Shown here one piece after another: positions 21,274 to 32,281 of a stretch of 36,572 nt of DNA. Each line of letters starts with the position of its first letter. The first letter of the stretch is position 1. The stretch lies in the NCBI GenBank assembly GCA_003990745.1, contig RBNI01000230.1, positions 1 to 36,572 of the forward strand, in the 5' to 3' direction. The notes below the pieces were generated by a model, which ran no database searches, was not told the origin of the DNA, and saw nothing but the letters and a program-made list of their open reading frames with translations. The DNA is from Jimgerdemannia flammicorona (Eukaryota; Mucoromycota; Endogonomycetes; Endogonales; Endogonaceae). The translations under genes were made by a program, and so were the position numbers.

Positions 21274-23301
21274 ATGTCAAGCAGCAAGCAAGCCAAGATG
21301 TGTACCAGGTTGGGTGGACCTGGGGCTTTCAACTGGCAGCATGTTAAGAGGAGACATGGGCTGGGGATGGGGTCTTTCAGTGGCTCAAGTAGACTGGGCA
21401 GCTTGGGTAGTGGTGGTGGCACTGGTGGGGGGGCTGGAGGGCAGCAGGGGCAGAGCTTTGCAGATACGCTAAGGACTGGGGGTTGGCTGATAGGAGCCGG
21501 CAGGGATCAGGCTGGAGGGAAGGGGAAGCAGAAGGCTGAGGATGCTGGGGGAGCTGGGCCTTCACTGGTGGGAGGTGGGGGAAGGACTGCTGGGGGTAGT
21601 GGCAGGACTGCTGATGGTGGTGTGACAGTGAATCTGGAAAAAAAAAGAGATGTGATGGCTGATGACCAGGTGGAGCAGGGGCTCTTGATGAGGAAGGGAG
21701 ACCTGGCAGATGGTGTAATTGGGCTGGCGGTGGCCCCATTACTCAAGAAATTGATCTTGGAGTTTGCAGTGACCTTGTACTTCTAGGGCTTAGTGGTGAT
21801 GGCAAGGATAGTTCTGGGGCTTGTGTCGAAGCAGGTGGCTGGGGTGGCTTCAGTGAAGTTCTTGAAGGGTCTGGAAGGGGTCGAGGTGGGCTTTGAGGAG
21901 GCAGGTCCACTGGATGAGGTGCTGAAGACTGGCATTGTGGTTGGGGAGGTAGTGGTCCCTATGGTGCAGTGCTTACGATGGGACCTCAGGGTAGTGCAGC
22001 TTTGGGTGAAGGGGGTGCCTACAGTGACTAAGGAGGAGACAAGGAAAAGGGTGGAGGAGGTGATGTTGGAGTATGGCGACATAGTAGATGTTGGCTTTCA
22101 AGTGTGAGAGGAGACTGAGATCAGGACAGGAGATGTGGATGTCAGGATTTGGCTGGCGGGCAAGGAGGCCATGGGGAAGGGGAGTGACTGGCCCTTGGTG
22201 CTGATGTGGGGGGCCTTTGTCTGCAAGGTGTCGAGGGTGAAAGGGAGTGAAGAGAAGGAGGCGGACTTGTTAGAGGCACTGGAGGAGTTGGGTGGTGCTG
22301 TAGAGAGGAGGGCAAAGGCCTGGAAACTGTACGAGGAGTCAACACATCTGGAAATAGTGGATAGGAAGTGTGTCCAGATGGATAAGAAGCAGTGGGAGTG
22401 GGCCCAGGGATGCAAGAGGCAGAGGGAGCTGTTGGCAAGTATGACAGGAGAGGTGAAGAAGATGATGGTTGGAACTGAGGAGTCTGGAGGTGCTGAAGCC
22501 AGTGTCTGGGCTGGGAAAGGAGGAGAGAAGATGGAGGCAAAGGAGGTAGGGGCTGGGGGGGCGCTGGGCAAGGACCCATTTGCAGATGGTACCTTAGAAG
22601 TGTGGGAGCCGGAGTTGGATGCCACCCCCCCCCCACTTATCAGGAGGGACCCGGTTGGGAAGAGAGGGACAATAGTGGATACAAGGATGCAGTGGGCCCA
22701 GCAGGTGCACTTTGGGGTTCCTGATGTGGAGCAAGGGGGTCAGGTGGTGGCAGTTGGCGAGGACGAGCTGGTGGATGTTCTGGAGAAGGAGTGGGATGAG
22801 GCTGCTAGTGTAGGAGCTGACACTATGATGTTGGAAGCAGGGTGGCCAGGGACCCCAGGAGGGACAGAGGTAGGGAACCTGTTGTGGATGCACTCAGTGA
22901 TGGACAATCTAGCAGCTGAAGCTTTGGGAGAAATGGACCTGCGAGCGATGCCTGAGGAGCATTGGGCAAGGATTCTGCATGGTGATGGAGTGGAGGAGGC
23001 ACTGAAGGTGGAGATTCTGGGTATTTTCCTAGAGGAGGAGGGGTATGAGGTTGATGAGGTGAGGAGGGCAGAACTTGGGGCAGTTGCTGTTGAGCAGGCA
23101 GCTTACTGCTGGGCAGAGCATCATGGTTTGCGGCTCTGGCGGGGGGCCTGTCTGGAGTATCATGAGGAATTTGAGGAGCATGAGGATGGGGCAATGGTAG
23201 AACTGCTGGGAGTATTGGTAGCACAGGAAGCAGGAGAGAGGGAGCTGGCTGCTGAACATAACTTGGACTTGGTGCAGGAGGAGTGGACTGCAGATTTGTA
23301 G
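21274..23301 (+). pseudogene. LINE C ORF1: RNA-binding protein, two in-frame stops
   Basis: One frame runs from ATG 21274 to TAG 23301 (675 codons) with only two internal stops: TAG at 21784-21786 and TGA at 22105-22107. Both fall where LINE E has Trp, so each fits TGG with one G changed to A. Layout: Gly-rich N-terminus with LGGPGAFNWQ, as in LINE E; MRKGDLADGVIGLAVAP; an RRM-like pair (VEVGFEEAGPLDEVL, then VQLWVKGVPTVTKEETRKRV and DIVDVGF); a Lys/Glu-rich helical region (about residues 300-400); an acidic linker; and the C-terminal conserved block (22900-23165) with MPEEHWARILHG, EEEGYEVDE and HHGLRLWRGAC. The start was chosen because LINE E has its ATG at the aligned place. Confidence 0.8.
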
Positions 23302-23332
23302 AGGATAGGACCACATTATATATTTATTCCTT

Positions 23333-26300
23333 ATGAACAGTACAACTAACATTTTCTCTTTGAATGTGAATGGGTTATGGGGCTCTGGGCAGTGCAAGAA
23401 CATTTTTACTTGGCTGAAGGGATTGGAGGCTGATCTCTTTTTACTGCAGGATGTTCGATGTGAGGATGAGGATAATCAGATAGAGTGGACTAGGGAATGG
23501 GGTGGGGCCACAGCTTGGTTTGGAAAGGTAGCAATTTTGGTGAGGAAGGGTAGAGGCGAACTGGGGGACATCAGGAGCTGGGGTGATCGCTTGGTCTGGA
23601 GAGATTGGTATAGGCCAGAGTGGGAATCAGTGAAGGTGGGCTCTTGCTACTGCCCTGCAGCTAGGGGTGAGAGGATTGCATGGATTAGATAGCTGCTGGA
23701 GGAGGGTATTCTCTTGAAGGAAGGGGTTGATATGCTTGGTGGAGATTTTAATATGGTTCAGGATCAGCATTTAGACAGGACTGATGGAGGGAGGAGTGCT
23801 GAGGGCAGAAGTGGAGGTCTGGATGCATGGGAAGAGGTGGAGATGTTGAGCTCATTGGGGGATATGGGCAGAACGAGGTGGGGGGATGCAAGGGTCTATA
23901 CACATTGGGTGAATGGCTTGGGCACAAGGATTGATTGGATTCTGATGGCGGAGTGTTGGGGGTCAGATGTTTGGAAGACATTGGAGGTTGAGTGGTGCCC
24001 ATGGTCTGATCACTGGGGACTTTTGGGGTAGGGGTAGTTTGGGGGGAGTGGAGATGGACCCGGATATTGGCACCTTAACTCCTTCCTGCTGACTGAGAAG
24101 GGGTTGTGGGAAGTGTGGGTGGTGGATATTCAGGCAAGAGTTTTTGCCTGGAGGCATGAGGGTCGGCTGGTGGGTGTCTGCTGGATGAGACTGAAAGAGA
24201 CTGCGAGGGTTTATTGGGGAGAGGCTGGTAGAGAGGCAGAGAGGCAGAGGAGGAGGTATACAAGGTGTACTTCTGACAGGCTGAGGAGATTACAGATGGA
24301 TTGGGTGGATCTGCTCACTGTTGTTGGGGTAGAGGATTGGAGGATTGAGAGGACGAAACTGGAGATTGTGGAACTACAACAGGTGTTAAGGGAAGAGGAG
24401 GAGACTCATATGCGGGGCATGGCTGCTAGACTATGGTGGCAGTGGCTTGAGGAGGGTGAGTGGCCTACTGGATAGTTATCAAGACTGCTCAAAGCCAGGA
24501 GAGTGCGACATCAGTGGGAGGGGGTCCTGGATGCTGATGGGGACATGATACACAGCACACAACAAATCTTAGGGGTGTTGAAGGAGAGATGGCAGGGCTT
24601 GTGGAGTGAGGGAGAAGGGGGTGCTGATGAAGTGGAGATTACAGACACACTGGAGGAGTGGGGCCACCATGGGTAGCCAGACTGGGTGACTTGATCATAC
24701 TGGTGCTGGGGGAAGAGATTTAGAGTGTCCTGGTAGCAACTAAACTAGGTATGGTGCCTGGGGAGGATGGACTGCCATGGGACTTCTGGAAGAAGATGGT
24801 TAATGTTTCTGGAGTTTTGAGTGAGATGGCTGCTCTCTTTGACCATGTCCTTCAGAGCAGGGAGTGGGTGGGGGAGCAGGATCTCAGGCTGGTGACCTTA
24901 TTGTATAAAGACAAGGGGAGGAGAGAAGACTGGAAGAACTGGAGGCCGATCATGCTTCTGGACATGGACAGGAAGATGGTGACTAAGGTGATTGTCGCAA
25001 GGCTGCAGAGAGTTGCCCAACAGGTGCTGAGGGAGGAGCAGCGGGGCTTTGTTGGGGGCAGACTTATAAGAGATGGGACTGCATGGGTTCATGGTGTGAT
25101 TGAAGGGGCCCGGGCCTGTGGCCTGGATGTAAGGTTGGTCTTTCTGGACCAGGAGAAGGCCTATGACTGTGTATGGCAGGTGTGGCTGGGCAAGGTATTG
25201 GACTGAATTGGAGTTCCCCCGAGGTTTTATGCCTCTATGTTGAGTCTGCTGGAGAGCAGTCAGGCAGCTCTGATGTGTAATGGTCACCATGGAAGGACAT
25301 TTTCCTTGGGAAGAGGAGTTCCTCATGGGGATCCTCTGTCCCCTATTCTTTATGCTCTTTCATTGGAGCCATTAATGGATAGGATTCGCTGGAAGGTGGC
25401 AGGGCTCTCTATATATGGTATAGTGTGAAAGGTGGGGGCCTTTGCTGATGATATGGTGGTTGGACTTGGGAATGTGGCAGATGTAGCAGCCCTACAGGGG
25501 ACAGTGGAATGGTATGAGGCCCACTCAGGGGTGAAGCTCAACTGGCATAAGTGTGAGACAATGGTGCTAGGGAATGGGTTAGTGGGTGGGGACGTCATTG
25601 GAATAATTGTCCCTACTGGTGAGGTAGTGCGGTATTTGGGCATCTTTCTCTCCATATATAGTTCTGTCTTGCTATGAGGGTGGTGGGAGAGCAGGGTGAA
25701 CATTTGGGGGGAGGCCCTTCGAGGATAGAGAGGTCGCCATATTTCTCTAGCAGGGCAAGTGTCAATTCTGAATGTTTACTGGTTCCCCAAGCTGTGGTAT
25801 GTGGCATATCACCTCGACTTCCCAGCATGGGTAGTGAAGAAGCTGATGAAGATGGCTAGGGATTGGATTTGGGCAGGGAGGAGGTCCCAGGTCAGTTGGG
25901 ATACTCTTGCAAGGCCAGTAGTCAGGGGAGGTCTTGGGCTGGTGGACTTTCCTAAGAGGCTACACTGTTTGTGAGCCTGGTGGTTGAAAAGAGCTGTGGA
26001 ATTGCAAGGTAGAAGTTGGGTGCCTCTGATGCAGAAAGTATAGGAGATGCGAACATCTCCTCGAGGGTCCTCTGGCAATCTGCTCTCTTTGGTAGAGCTT
26101 AATGGAATTCGACAGCTGTGGTTTAAGGTCTTTTGGTGGGGCATAGCTGATGGAGTACACTGAATTGGCCTGCGCTGACAGAGCAATGAGGGGGAGGCAG
26201 TGTGGGGGCTGAATATGTAGCATTGGAATAGATTGCTCCTGGGGGGTGCACCACTTGCTATATTCAATATTGGGGAGGGAGTAGAGTGCCAGCAGGGGCT

Positions 26301-26355
26301 TGGTCAGGATCTTTGGCCAAGTAGCTGGCAGGTGGCAGAGATCATTTATTATTAG
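23333..26355 (+). pseudogene. LINE C ORF2: AP endonuclease and reverse transcriptase, 3' truncated
   Basis: It starts 31 bases after ORF1. Endonuclease: FSLNVNGLWG, LLQDVRCEDED (catalytic Glu region, about 23440), GGDFNMVQDQHLDRTDGG (about 23740), RIDWILMAECWG and CPWSDHWGLL (about 23930-24030). A linker rich in Arg and Glu follows. A frameshift lies between about 24660 and 24700. Reverse transcriptase: GEDGLPWDFWKK (24760), LLYKDKGRREDWKNWRPIML, EEQRGFVGGRLIRDGTAWVH, FLDQEKAYDCVW (about 25145), GVPHGDPLSPILYALSLEPL (about 25320), AFADDMVVG (about 25440, catalytic Asp pair) and VKLNWHKCE. Then comes the connection block LNVYWFPKLWYVAYHLDFPA (25764). Many TAG and TGA stops interrupt both domains. 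The protein ends before the zinc knuckle. Confidence 0.8.
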
Positions 26356-26429
26356 ACTAATTATAGCTTATTATAATATAATATATATTTTATATATTTA
26401 TTTATAAATACTCAGTACTAATATAATTG

Positions 26430-26700
26430 TAATTTATATAGTTAAAGAGAAGGTGATTTTTCAATAATATAAATTATATACTTTAATAATTATTAATTTG
26501 AATAAATTAAATTAAATTTAATTCAAATTGAGACTTAATTTAATTTCAATGAATTAAAATTAAATTAAGGTTTAATTTGATTTAAAGTTCAATTTGAATC
26601 TATTTATTTCTATTGTTACTGATGAATGATATATGTAAAACTGATAGAATGATGTATGGCATAAAGTCACATATCTATATATCAAGTTGCCATCTCAATA
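26430..26700 (-). repeat. 3' LTR of Copia 3, with extra AT-rich sequence
   Basis: The reverse complement from 26700 (GAGATGGCAACTTGATATAT, then TGTGACTTTATGCC) follows the LTR pattern. About 150 bases of A/T words (such as AATTTAATTTAATTT) then intervene before TTGAAAAATCACCTTCTC resumes the match. A similar AT-rich block occurs beside the LTR at 28540-28735, so this may be a second LTR variant and not a unique insertion. Confidence 0.5.
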
Positions 26701-27179
26701 CTTCTGCTCAAGAAGATATATATATCAAAACTCCCCCTCTCAAAAAAAATCAACTGTATCTAACAAAAAAGAAATGCAAACTAGAATAAAAAAAAAAAAA
26801 GCAATATATAATGTATGCAAAACTAGAACCATATATAACTCAAATTACTATTATAAAATTCTATATCTAAGAAATTTTTGCAAGTCAAAAAGTGTTCCAA
26901 AATATCTAAAATATCTGAAATACTCATATAGATGTCAAATATATATATAATATATAATATAGTAAGAGAGGCTTTTTGCAGTCTGAAAAATGTCCTGTGA
27001 TTAACTGCTAGACTTTGCTGGATGAATATATACTCTTGCTTAATCCAATACTATTAATATTGTTAGTGAGTATCATATACTGATATAGATATTATTCCTG
27101 GTCAACATAGTTATTATTTTTATTATCATACCTTTGGAATGTATGATATTATAAGTACTATATAAAGGCTTTCTAGTTG

Positions 27180-27250
27180 GTTGTTGCTCTTTTGGCATCA
27201 GCAGTTATAGCTCTTTCAGTATTGGCAGTTGTTGCCCTTTTGGCAGTTAC
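27180..27250 (-). repeat. 24-bp tandem repeat, three units
   Basis: Units begin at 27180, 27204 and 27228 (GTTGTTGCTCTTTTGGCA, GTTATAGCTCTTTCAGTA, GTTGTTGCCCTTTTGGCA). The minus strand gives the octapeptides AKRATTAN and TERAITAD. Confidence 0.75.
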
Positions 27251-27329
27251 TAATATGTTTCTATTAGCTATTGCATTTATACTATTTTTCCAGATTGTAC
27301 TGTATGTTGTTGCACTGATTGTTGTATAA

Positions 27330-27517
27330 TTTGCACTGGATGTTGTTGGTGGTACCTGTACTACTGATATTAGTGATACTCATACTACTGATGTTATTAG
27401 TAGCATCTATACTGCTGATGTAATTAGTACTACTCATGTTTCAAATCTCAGTTAGTGGTACTTGTACCAATGATATTATTGGTATCTATACTACTGATGT
27501 TGTTGATAGTACTAGTG
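27330..27517. repeat. 24/27-bp tandem repeats (ACTACTGATGTTATTAGTA type)
   Basis: Units starting with ACTACTGAT or ACTGCTGAT and ending in ATCTAT or ACTCAT follow each other with periods of 24 and 27 bases, with a break near 27440-27465. On the minus strand they would encode Ser/Thr/Asn-rich repeats. Confidence 0.65.
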
Positions 27518-27899
27518 CTTAGCTCAGGTTTGGGTCTGTCCCTATTATTGTTATTATTGTCAATACTTTTGACCTTATTGTCCACACTGGCTTCATTTGC
27601 CACATCCATACTTTTGATCTTATAGTGATATTTCTTACCTCATTAGTAGTGTTTCATTGCTGGATATATTACTGATCTTATTAGTCTCATTGATGATTTT
27701 GGGTTTAGGTTCAACTCTATTGATCTCATTGCTAATCTTGTATATACTAGCTTCATCAATCTTATTAACTATATCTTATTTGCTATATTTTTATTAGCCA
27801 TATCATTTATCTCATTTGCCACAAGCTGTAGAAGGCTTTTTTGTTATCATAATTACTACCTCTAACATCTGGGGGAGTATCTCTGCTACCAGGGAGGAC

Positions 27900-28150
27900 T
27901 TCATATCTTGACTACTTGGGAGGACTTTGTAATTATCTTAATACTAGAGAGGATTTTGCCTACCATCTGAAAGGACTTATAATTATCTTGAATACCTAGG
28001 TAGGTGCCTTTATTATAATTGTCTTCTGCTATCAGAGAGGACTTTATGATTGCCTTGATATCTGGGTTAGTGCCTTTGTCATAATTATGTTCTGCCACTA
28101 GAATGGACTTTGTTATTACTATTAGTTGACTTCTCTTATAATGAGACTTC
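27900..28150 (-). repeat. 66-bp tandem repeats, about 3-4 units
   Basis: Words such as GTGCCTTTRTYATAATTR recur 67 bases apart (about 28002 and 28069), with flanking GGACTTT..ATT..CTTGATA. The period of 66 equals 22 codons, so the frame is kept. Confidence 0.65.
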
Positions 28151-28152
28151 AT
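27901..28152 (-). pseudogene. Copia 3 repeat-rich gag-like coding fragment
   Basis: An 83-codon frame starts with MKSHYKRSQLIVITKS and consists of imperfect 22-residue repeats (VAEHNYDKGTNPDIKAIIKS, then IAEDNYNKGTYLGIQDNYKS, then a shorter unit). It is basic and hydrophilic. Further along the same strand the words NEINRVEPKPKIINE (about 27740-27690) resemble KAKEAEPKHKLNN in the Copia 2 gag, which suggests a gag derivative. No function can be assigned. Confidence 0.4.
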
Positions 28153-28234
28153 TTTCCATTGCTGGAGGACTATTGTAGAGATACTCAGCTTGGTGCTCTA
28201 GCTTATACCCATATTCATCAATATAGTATATAAA

Positions 28235-28402
28235 CTAAAAGAGTTCTGATTACTAACCAGGACTCATAACCTTTGTTGTGAAAGAGGGTGATTTTATTGA
28301 AGTTATATAGATTATATATTTCTCTATATTATTGATAAATGACATAAATCTGATAGAATGGCATAAGGTCACATACTGATATATTAAGTTGCTATCTTAA
28401 CA
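28235..28402 (-). repeat. 5' LTR of Copia 3
   Basis: The reverse complement shares with 9986-10165 the words ATGTGACCTTAT, CTATCAGATTTATGT, CTTCAATAAAAT and AAAGGTTATG. The inner edge is approximate. Confidence 0.65.
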
Positions 28403-28539
28403 ATTTCAAATTCAATAACTTAACTAAACTATATCTAAATTTAATAATCTTTAGCTTATTAGATATATCTTATTAAGATAAATTCAATATAATAAAGAAT
28501 ATTAAATGTTATTATATTTTTATTAAGTTATTACATTTT

Positions 28540-28735
28540 GAATATATAATAAAAAATATAAATTAAATTAGATATTATTTCAATTAAAATAAATTAAATA
28601 AGATCTCAGTTTGATTTAAACCTAGTTTGATTTATTTAGAAGTACTAATTATAATTACTAATAATGTAAAACTAATAGAATAGTATAAAATTATATATCT
28701 ATAAATAAAGTTGGTATTTTAATATAATAAATTAA
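28540..28735 (-). repeat. Solo or degenerate Copia-family LTR
   Basis: The words ATGTAAAACTAATAGAATAG and ATATCTATAAATAAAGTTGG (28667-28720) match the LTR near 26635-26690 (ATGTAAAACTGATAGAATGA, ATATCTATATATCAAGTTGC). The AT-rich words before both also match. No internal region is attached. Confidence 0.5.
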
Positions 28736-29290
28736 TAATAGTTTATATAAAGATAAGTAATATAAAGAAAAGGTTTTTTATTTTTTAACTTTATATAATG
28801 ATATGTATTTTAAATTTTTTAATTAATAAATATTAATTTTTTAATTAATAAATATTAAGTTCTAATATAATAGATTTATAACTTCAAAAATATATCTTTT
28901 AAATTATTTTTAACTTTAAAGTGAGTAATAAAATATACTTAATAATAATAATTAAAGATATTATTACTAAACTATTAAAATAAAATTAAAATATAAAATA
29001 ATATATCTTAATAATTTATTATTAGAATACTCTTTTTTTACTAGCTTTTCTGAATATTTTAAGTTATTTATATAGGTTTAGAGTATAAAGTTTAAGCTAT
29101 TAATTATAGTATTAAATTAAATTTAAATTATATTTTATTTTATAAATATAAATATATTTTATTAATTAAAATTATTATAATTAAAAATATAAGTATTAAC
29201 ATAGGTAGCAATTATATCTTATTATACTTTTAAGATAAATATATACTACTACTAAATCTTTAAAATAAATAAATGTATAAATTAAATTTA
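28736..29290. other. AT-rich DNA without genes
   Basis: About 550 bases of nearly pure A and T with long T and A runs. No frame, repeat family or RNA gene is recognisable. Base composition changes sharply near 29290, where the DNA upstream of the multi-exon gene begins. Confidence 0.7.
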
Positions 29291-30587
29291 CTTAGTAATA
29301 CAGAAGTCAAAATTGGTCTGGCTTCTACCATATTTGGTCTGATATATGCCACTGCCTAAAACATGCCCAATCACCACCGCAAGGTCTGACCTACTACCTT
29401 AAATAGAAAGCGACCAAAGAATAAAGACAAAGGCCAATAATTCAAATGAATTTAAGGAGCCAAAAGAAATGTAAACTCTCAGATAGTGTGGGGGCCGATG
29501 AAGGTAAATAGTTACCTTGAAACTGATTTGTTCTTTGCAAGTCTCTCATGTGATAATATATGCTATATGCACTAACTCAAACTTACTGTTTCAACAGTTG
29601 CCAACTGGCAATCACCTAAGCCAGGTACATATCACTTATTCTAATAACTATATTTGTGTAGTCTGAGTATTTGGTGTACTCTGGGAAATGATTGTGGCCT
29701 GTTTCTCCTAGTTGTTGTGATTTGACTTTGCCTTTAATGGAGTCAAAAAGCTCTCTGCAACTTGCCATCTTTTATTCACAGCCCCTCCTAACTCTCTTCT
29801 CTACATACAGGACTGGAGGATAAGGATGGCGATGACCCTGTGATAAAAAAGGCCAGAACATCCAAAATAAGAGATAAGTGAGCAATTATTCGAATAGTTA
29901 GAGTATCAATTTCTATTTGATAGTGTGATTTCAGCAATGGGAGAAAGGGACTAGGAACTATAGTTACATAGAGCTCCATATTCTTGAATGTCCAGTTAAG
30001 AGAACATATCTGATAATTCGTACTGGTTTTGGCATCATCAATCTTAGGAAAGGTGATCTCAGAAAAAGTGTTGAGGAATGAGCATGGTAGTGGCAAGGTT
30101 AGAGTCAAGAGATATCAGCATAAGGTATAAAACCTTCATCTCATTCTATTTGCTAGTTACACTCCTAAAATTATCTATCATAGCCACATAGAAGCCCAAG
30201 ACTGTCCTCATCCCACCCAAGAAAACTCCCTTTGACATCAATGATGACCAGATGATGGAAAGCAGTAATATTGCTACAGAGGTAAAGTAACTGAATCTCT
30301 CCTCTATCCTAAGCCTGACATATCTCTTTTCACTTGCTATTCTAACATTATCACAAATACTGTTTGTTACATTATGTGATGGCTTTGTAGGTGTCTGGAA
30401 CCCTGGTCACTAAGGTAAGCATTATGGAAATCAGCCATCCATCAAAGAGACCAAGACCTGCAGCTACTGGAGAGATCCAGATACATTACTGCATTATATG
30501 TATTATATGATATACTTGTTTCCATGTGTTATGAGTTAGTAATGCTAACGACCTTTGTAAATGTAACATTCTGTCCTGGCTTGGTAG

Positions 30588-31001
30588 ACTTCTGGAAATG
30601 CCTCATCCTCAGCTGCCAAAACATCCTCTGCCTCTTCTACTCTCATCATCCCTGATTTTCTCCAACTTAAAAATATCGGGGATTGGAATATGAATGCTGT
30701 TTTCCAATTCCTAGATAAAACCAAAAATGAACAGTTTGGAGACTCACACATTAAAGCCATTTATGACCAAGAAGCTGCCAGCAGCACTTTACTAGAGCTG
30801 ACCTACACAAAACTTATTATGCTTCCTTACAACCTGAAAGGAGGACCAGCAGAGAGAATCGTCTCATTAGTTAGAAAGTTAAAGGTTGCCAAGGGGCTCA
30901 CCAGTAACTCTGATAAGTGTCATGTAATACATACATCTACTTTTGATTGGTTAGTGGACAGCCTACCACTTACTTTTTTCATTCATACAATTGGTGATTA
31001 A
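30588..31001 (+). pseudogene. Exon with SAM-like domain
   Basis: It follows the acceptor CTTGGTAG at 30580-30587 and is open in the correct phase to TAA 30999-31001. The domain runs from about LIIPDFLQLKNIGDWN to SLVRKLK. The pattern W..NAVFQFL, FGDSHIKAIYDQE, LLELTYTKL, YNLKGGPAERIVSLV fits a SAM fold (a five-helix protein-interaction domain): the Trp, the LLELT word and the K-GPAERI helix are in the expected order. The donor may be GTAATA at 30924 or GTGATT near 30994; the next exon is not certain. It is intact, unlike the neighbouring parts. Confidence 0.6.
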
Positions 31002-32281
31002 AAAGAAAATAACTTGGTTTCAAACCACTCTCTCAATCTTCCATTTCATTATCATGTCTTGCTCCCACCTTGTTCTTCATCAACTTCTGCAGCTCTTCAT
31101 GGTAACATATTTGCCTTTTCATTTCGTTAACTCCACTTTATCTTTTGAAATCCAAACTACATTTTTCTCCATACTGCCATTTAATTTTAAATATTGCTCA
31201 TTTATTTCTAATCTGTACCTATCCATCCATCACCCTTGACTATTTCAGGTACAATATTTCCTTTTACTTTATTATTTTTTTCCTAGAAAACCGCTATGAA
31301 AGGCAATTTCCTTTTACTAATACTTGATCAAACTTACTTCTTCATCTACTTGCACACTATCACAGTGTGACTCAATGCCACTCTAGGTATATTTTCTTTC
31401 ATTTTCTTTGGTTATTGTTGGATTTTCTAAAAGTACTCAAGAGTGTTATCTGTGTGCTTGGAATGCTCTTTTCTTGGAGATCTTTGTCGATTCATTTGTG
31501 TTATTGTGGAATGACCTGAAAACCTCATTCCTGCATTCATACCTCCATCTGTCCACATATTCATCCTTCCCGACATTCCCTTTCTACATAAATCCCATGC
31601 CCCGATTATTTTAGGTATGGAGTCTCTTTTGCTTTTTTACTCTTATTCCTATAAAATATTCCAAAAAAATGCTTGAGTATATATACAGTAGATACACTTG
31701 GAATAGTACAATTATAAGGATGTCTTGATGTTTGATTTTCTTTTCATTTTACTTGCCAATTTTGTTTCTTAATACGTTCTATCCAACCATTCCTGATTTG
31801 AACCTCGTTATTGCCAACAGCCTCTGTCAAAAGTACACATTTTAATATTTATGCCCTGCTTTCCACTTTCATTCATTGATTACCTAATCTCAAAGCTATA
31901 TGAGACTGATTTTCCGCTGCCAAATGTTGCAAACCCTGACTGCAGGCAATACCATATTATTTATTAATTGGTTACCATTGTTCTTTTATTTTTTATTTTT
32001 TTCATCAATTCTTCAATGAAACTATCGACCTGTTTTTCCTCACCAAAGTGCCTTCTGTTTCCACAGGTATGATCTCTCTCTTATGATTTTTGAGAACACT
32101 GGAATATTGACATCATTTCCAAAAAAAGAAAAAAAAAAATTGTAATAAATCATTCAAAACTCTGCACTATACTGTTTCTAGTGTTTTGCTGTGTTTTCAG
32201 AAAAATATTAATGAGAAGAAATGATGTGGAAGGGCATAGTCTTTCCTGCTCTGATTTTCTTTCTTATGTGATTATATTCAG
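31002..32281 (+). other. T-rich interval between SAM-like and NTPase exons
   Basis: About 1.28 kb without convincing coding sequence. Four acceptor-like ends are followed at once by donor-like GTA: near 31248 (TTCAG|GTAC), 31387 (TCTAG|GTAT), 31614 (TTTAG|GTAT) and 32065 (CACAG|GTAT). It may be one long intron, several introns with small exons I cannot see, or intergenic DNA between two genes. In the last case the NTPase part is a separate gene whose own start is lost. Confidence 0.4.

Larger units (their letters stand above)
21203..26355 (+). mobile_element. LINE C: LINE with ORF1 and most of ORF2, 3' end missing
   Basis: It begins with a short leader resembling LINE E (TTCATGTTATACACAC against TTCAGGTTACACAATC) and runs through ORF1 and ORF2 to about 26350. 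The zinc-knuckle region and 3' UTR seen in LINE B are absent; AT-rich Copia-family DNA follows instead. The leader before ORF1 is about 70 bases, as in LINE E. The sense strand is G-rich and has very few CpGs. Confidence 0.8.
26400..28402 (-). mobile_element. Copia 3: short non-autonomous Copia-family element
   Basis: On the minus strand an LTR runs from 28402 (TGTTAAGATAGCAAC) to about 28235 and matches the Copia 1 and 2 LTRs. A related but longer LTR-like stretch lies at about 26430-26700 on the other side, with extra AT-rich sequence in it. Only ~1.5 kb lies between, with gag-like and repeat-rich sequence. I see no protease, integrase or reverse transcriptase. It would depend on an autonomous Copia for movement. 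Confidence 0.6.

Noticed and set aside
22098..23403. Several Pro/Ser/His-rich minus-strand frames
   Set aside because: They are antisense to LINE C ORF1 and ORF2, and their composition follows from G-rich sense DNA.
27180..28150. A CRISPR array, because of the regularly spaced repeats
   Set aside because: Units are contiguous and imperfect without unique spacers, and their periods are multiples of three in a retroelement.
29788..30108. A 106-codon minus-strand frame
   Set aside because: The plus strand here encodes parts of the Crinkler-type gene with matching splice sites, so the minus frame is antisense to it.
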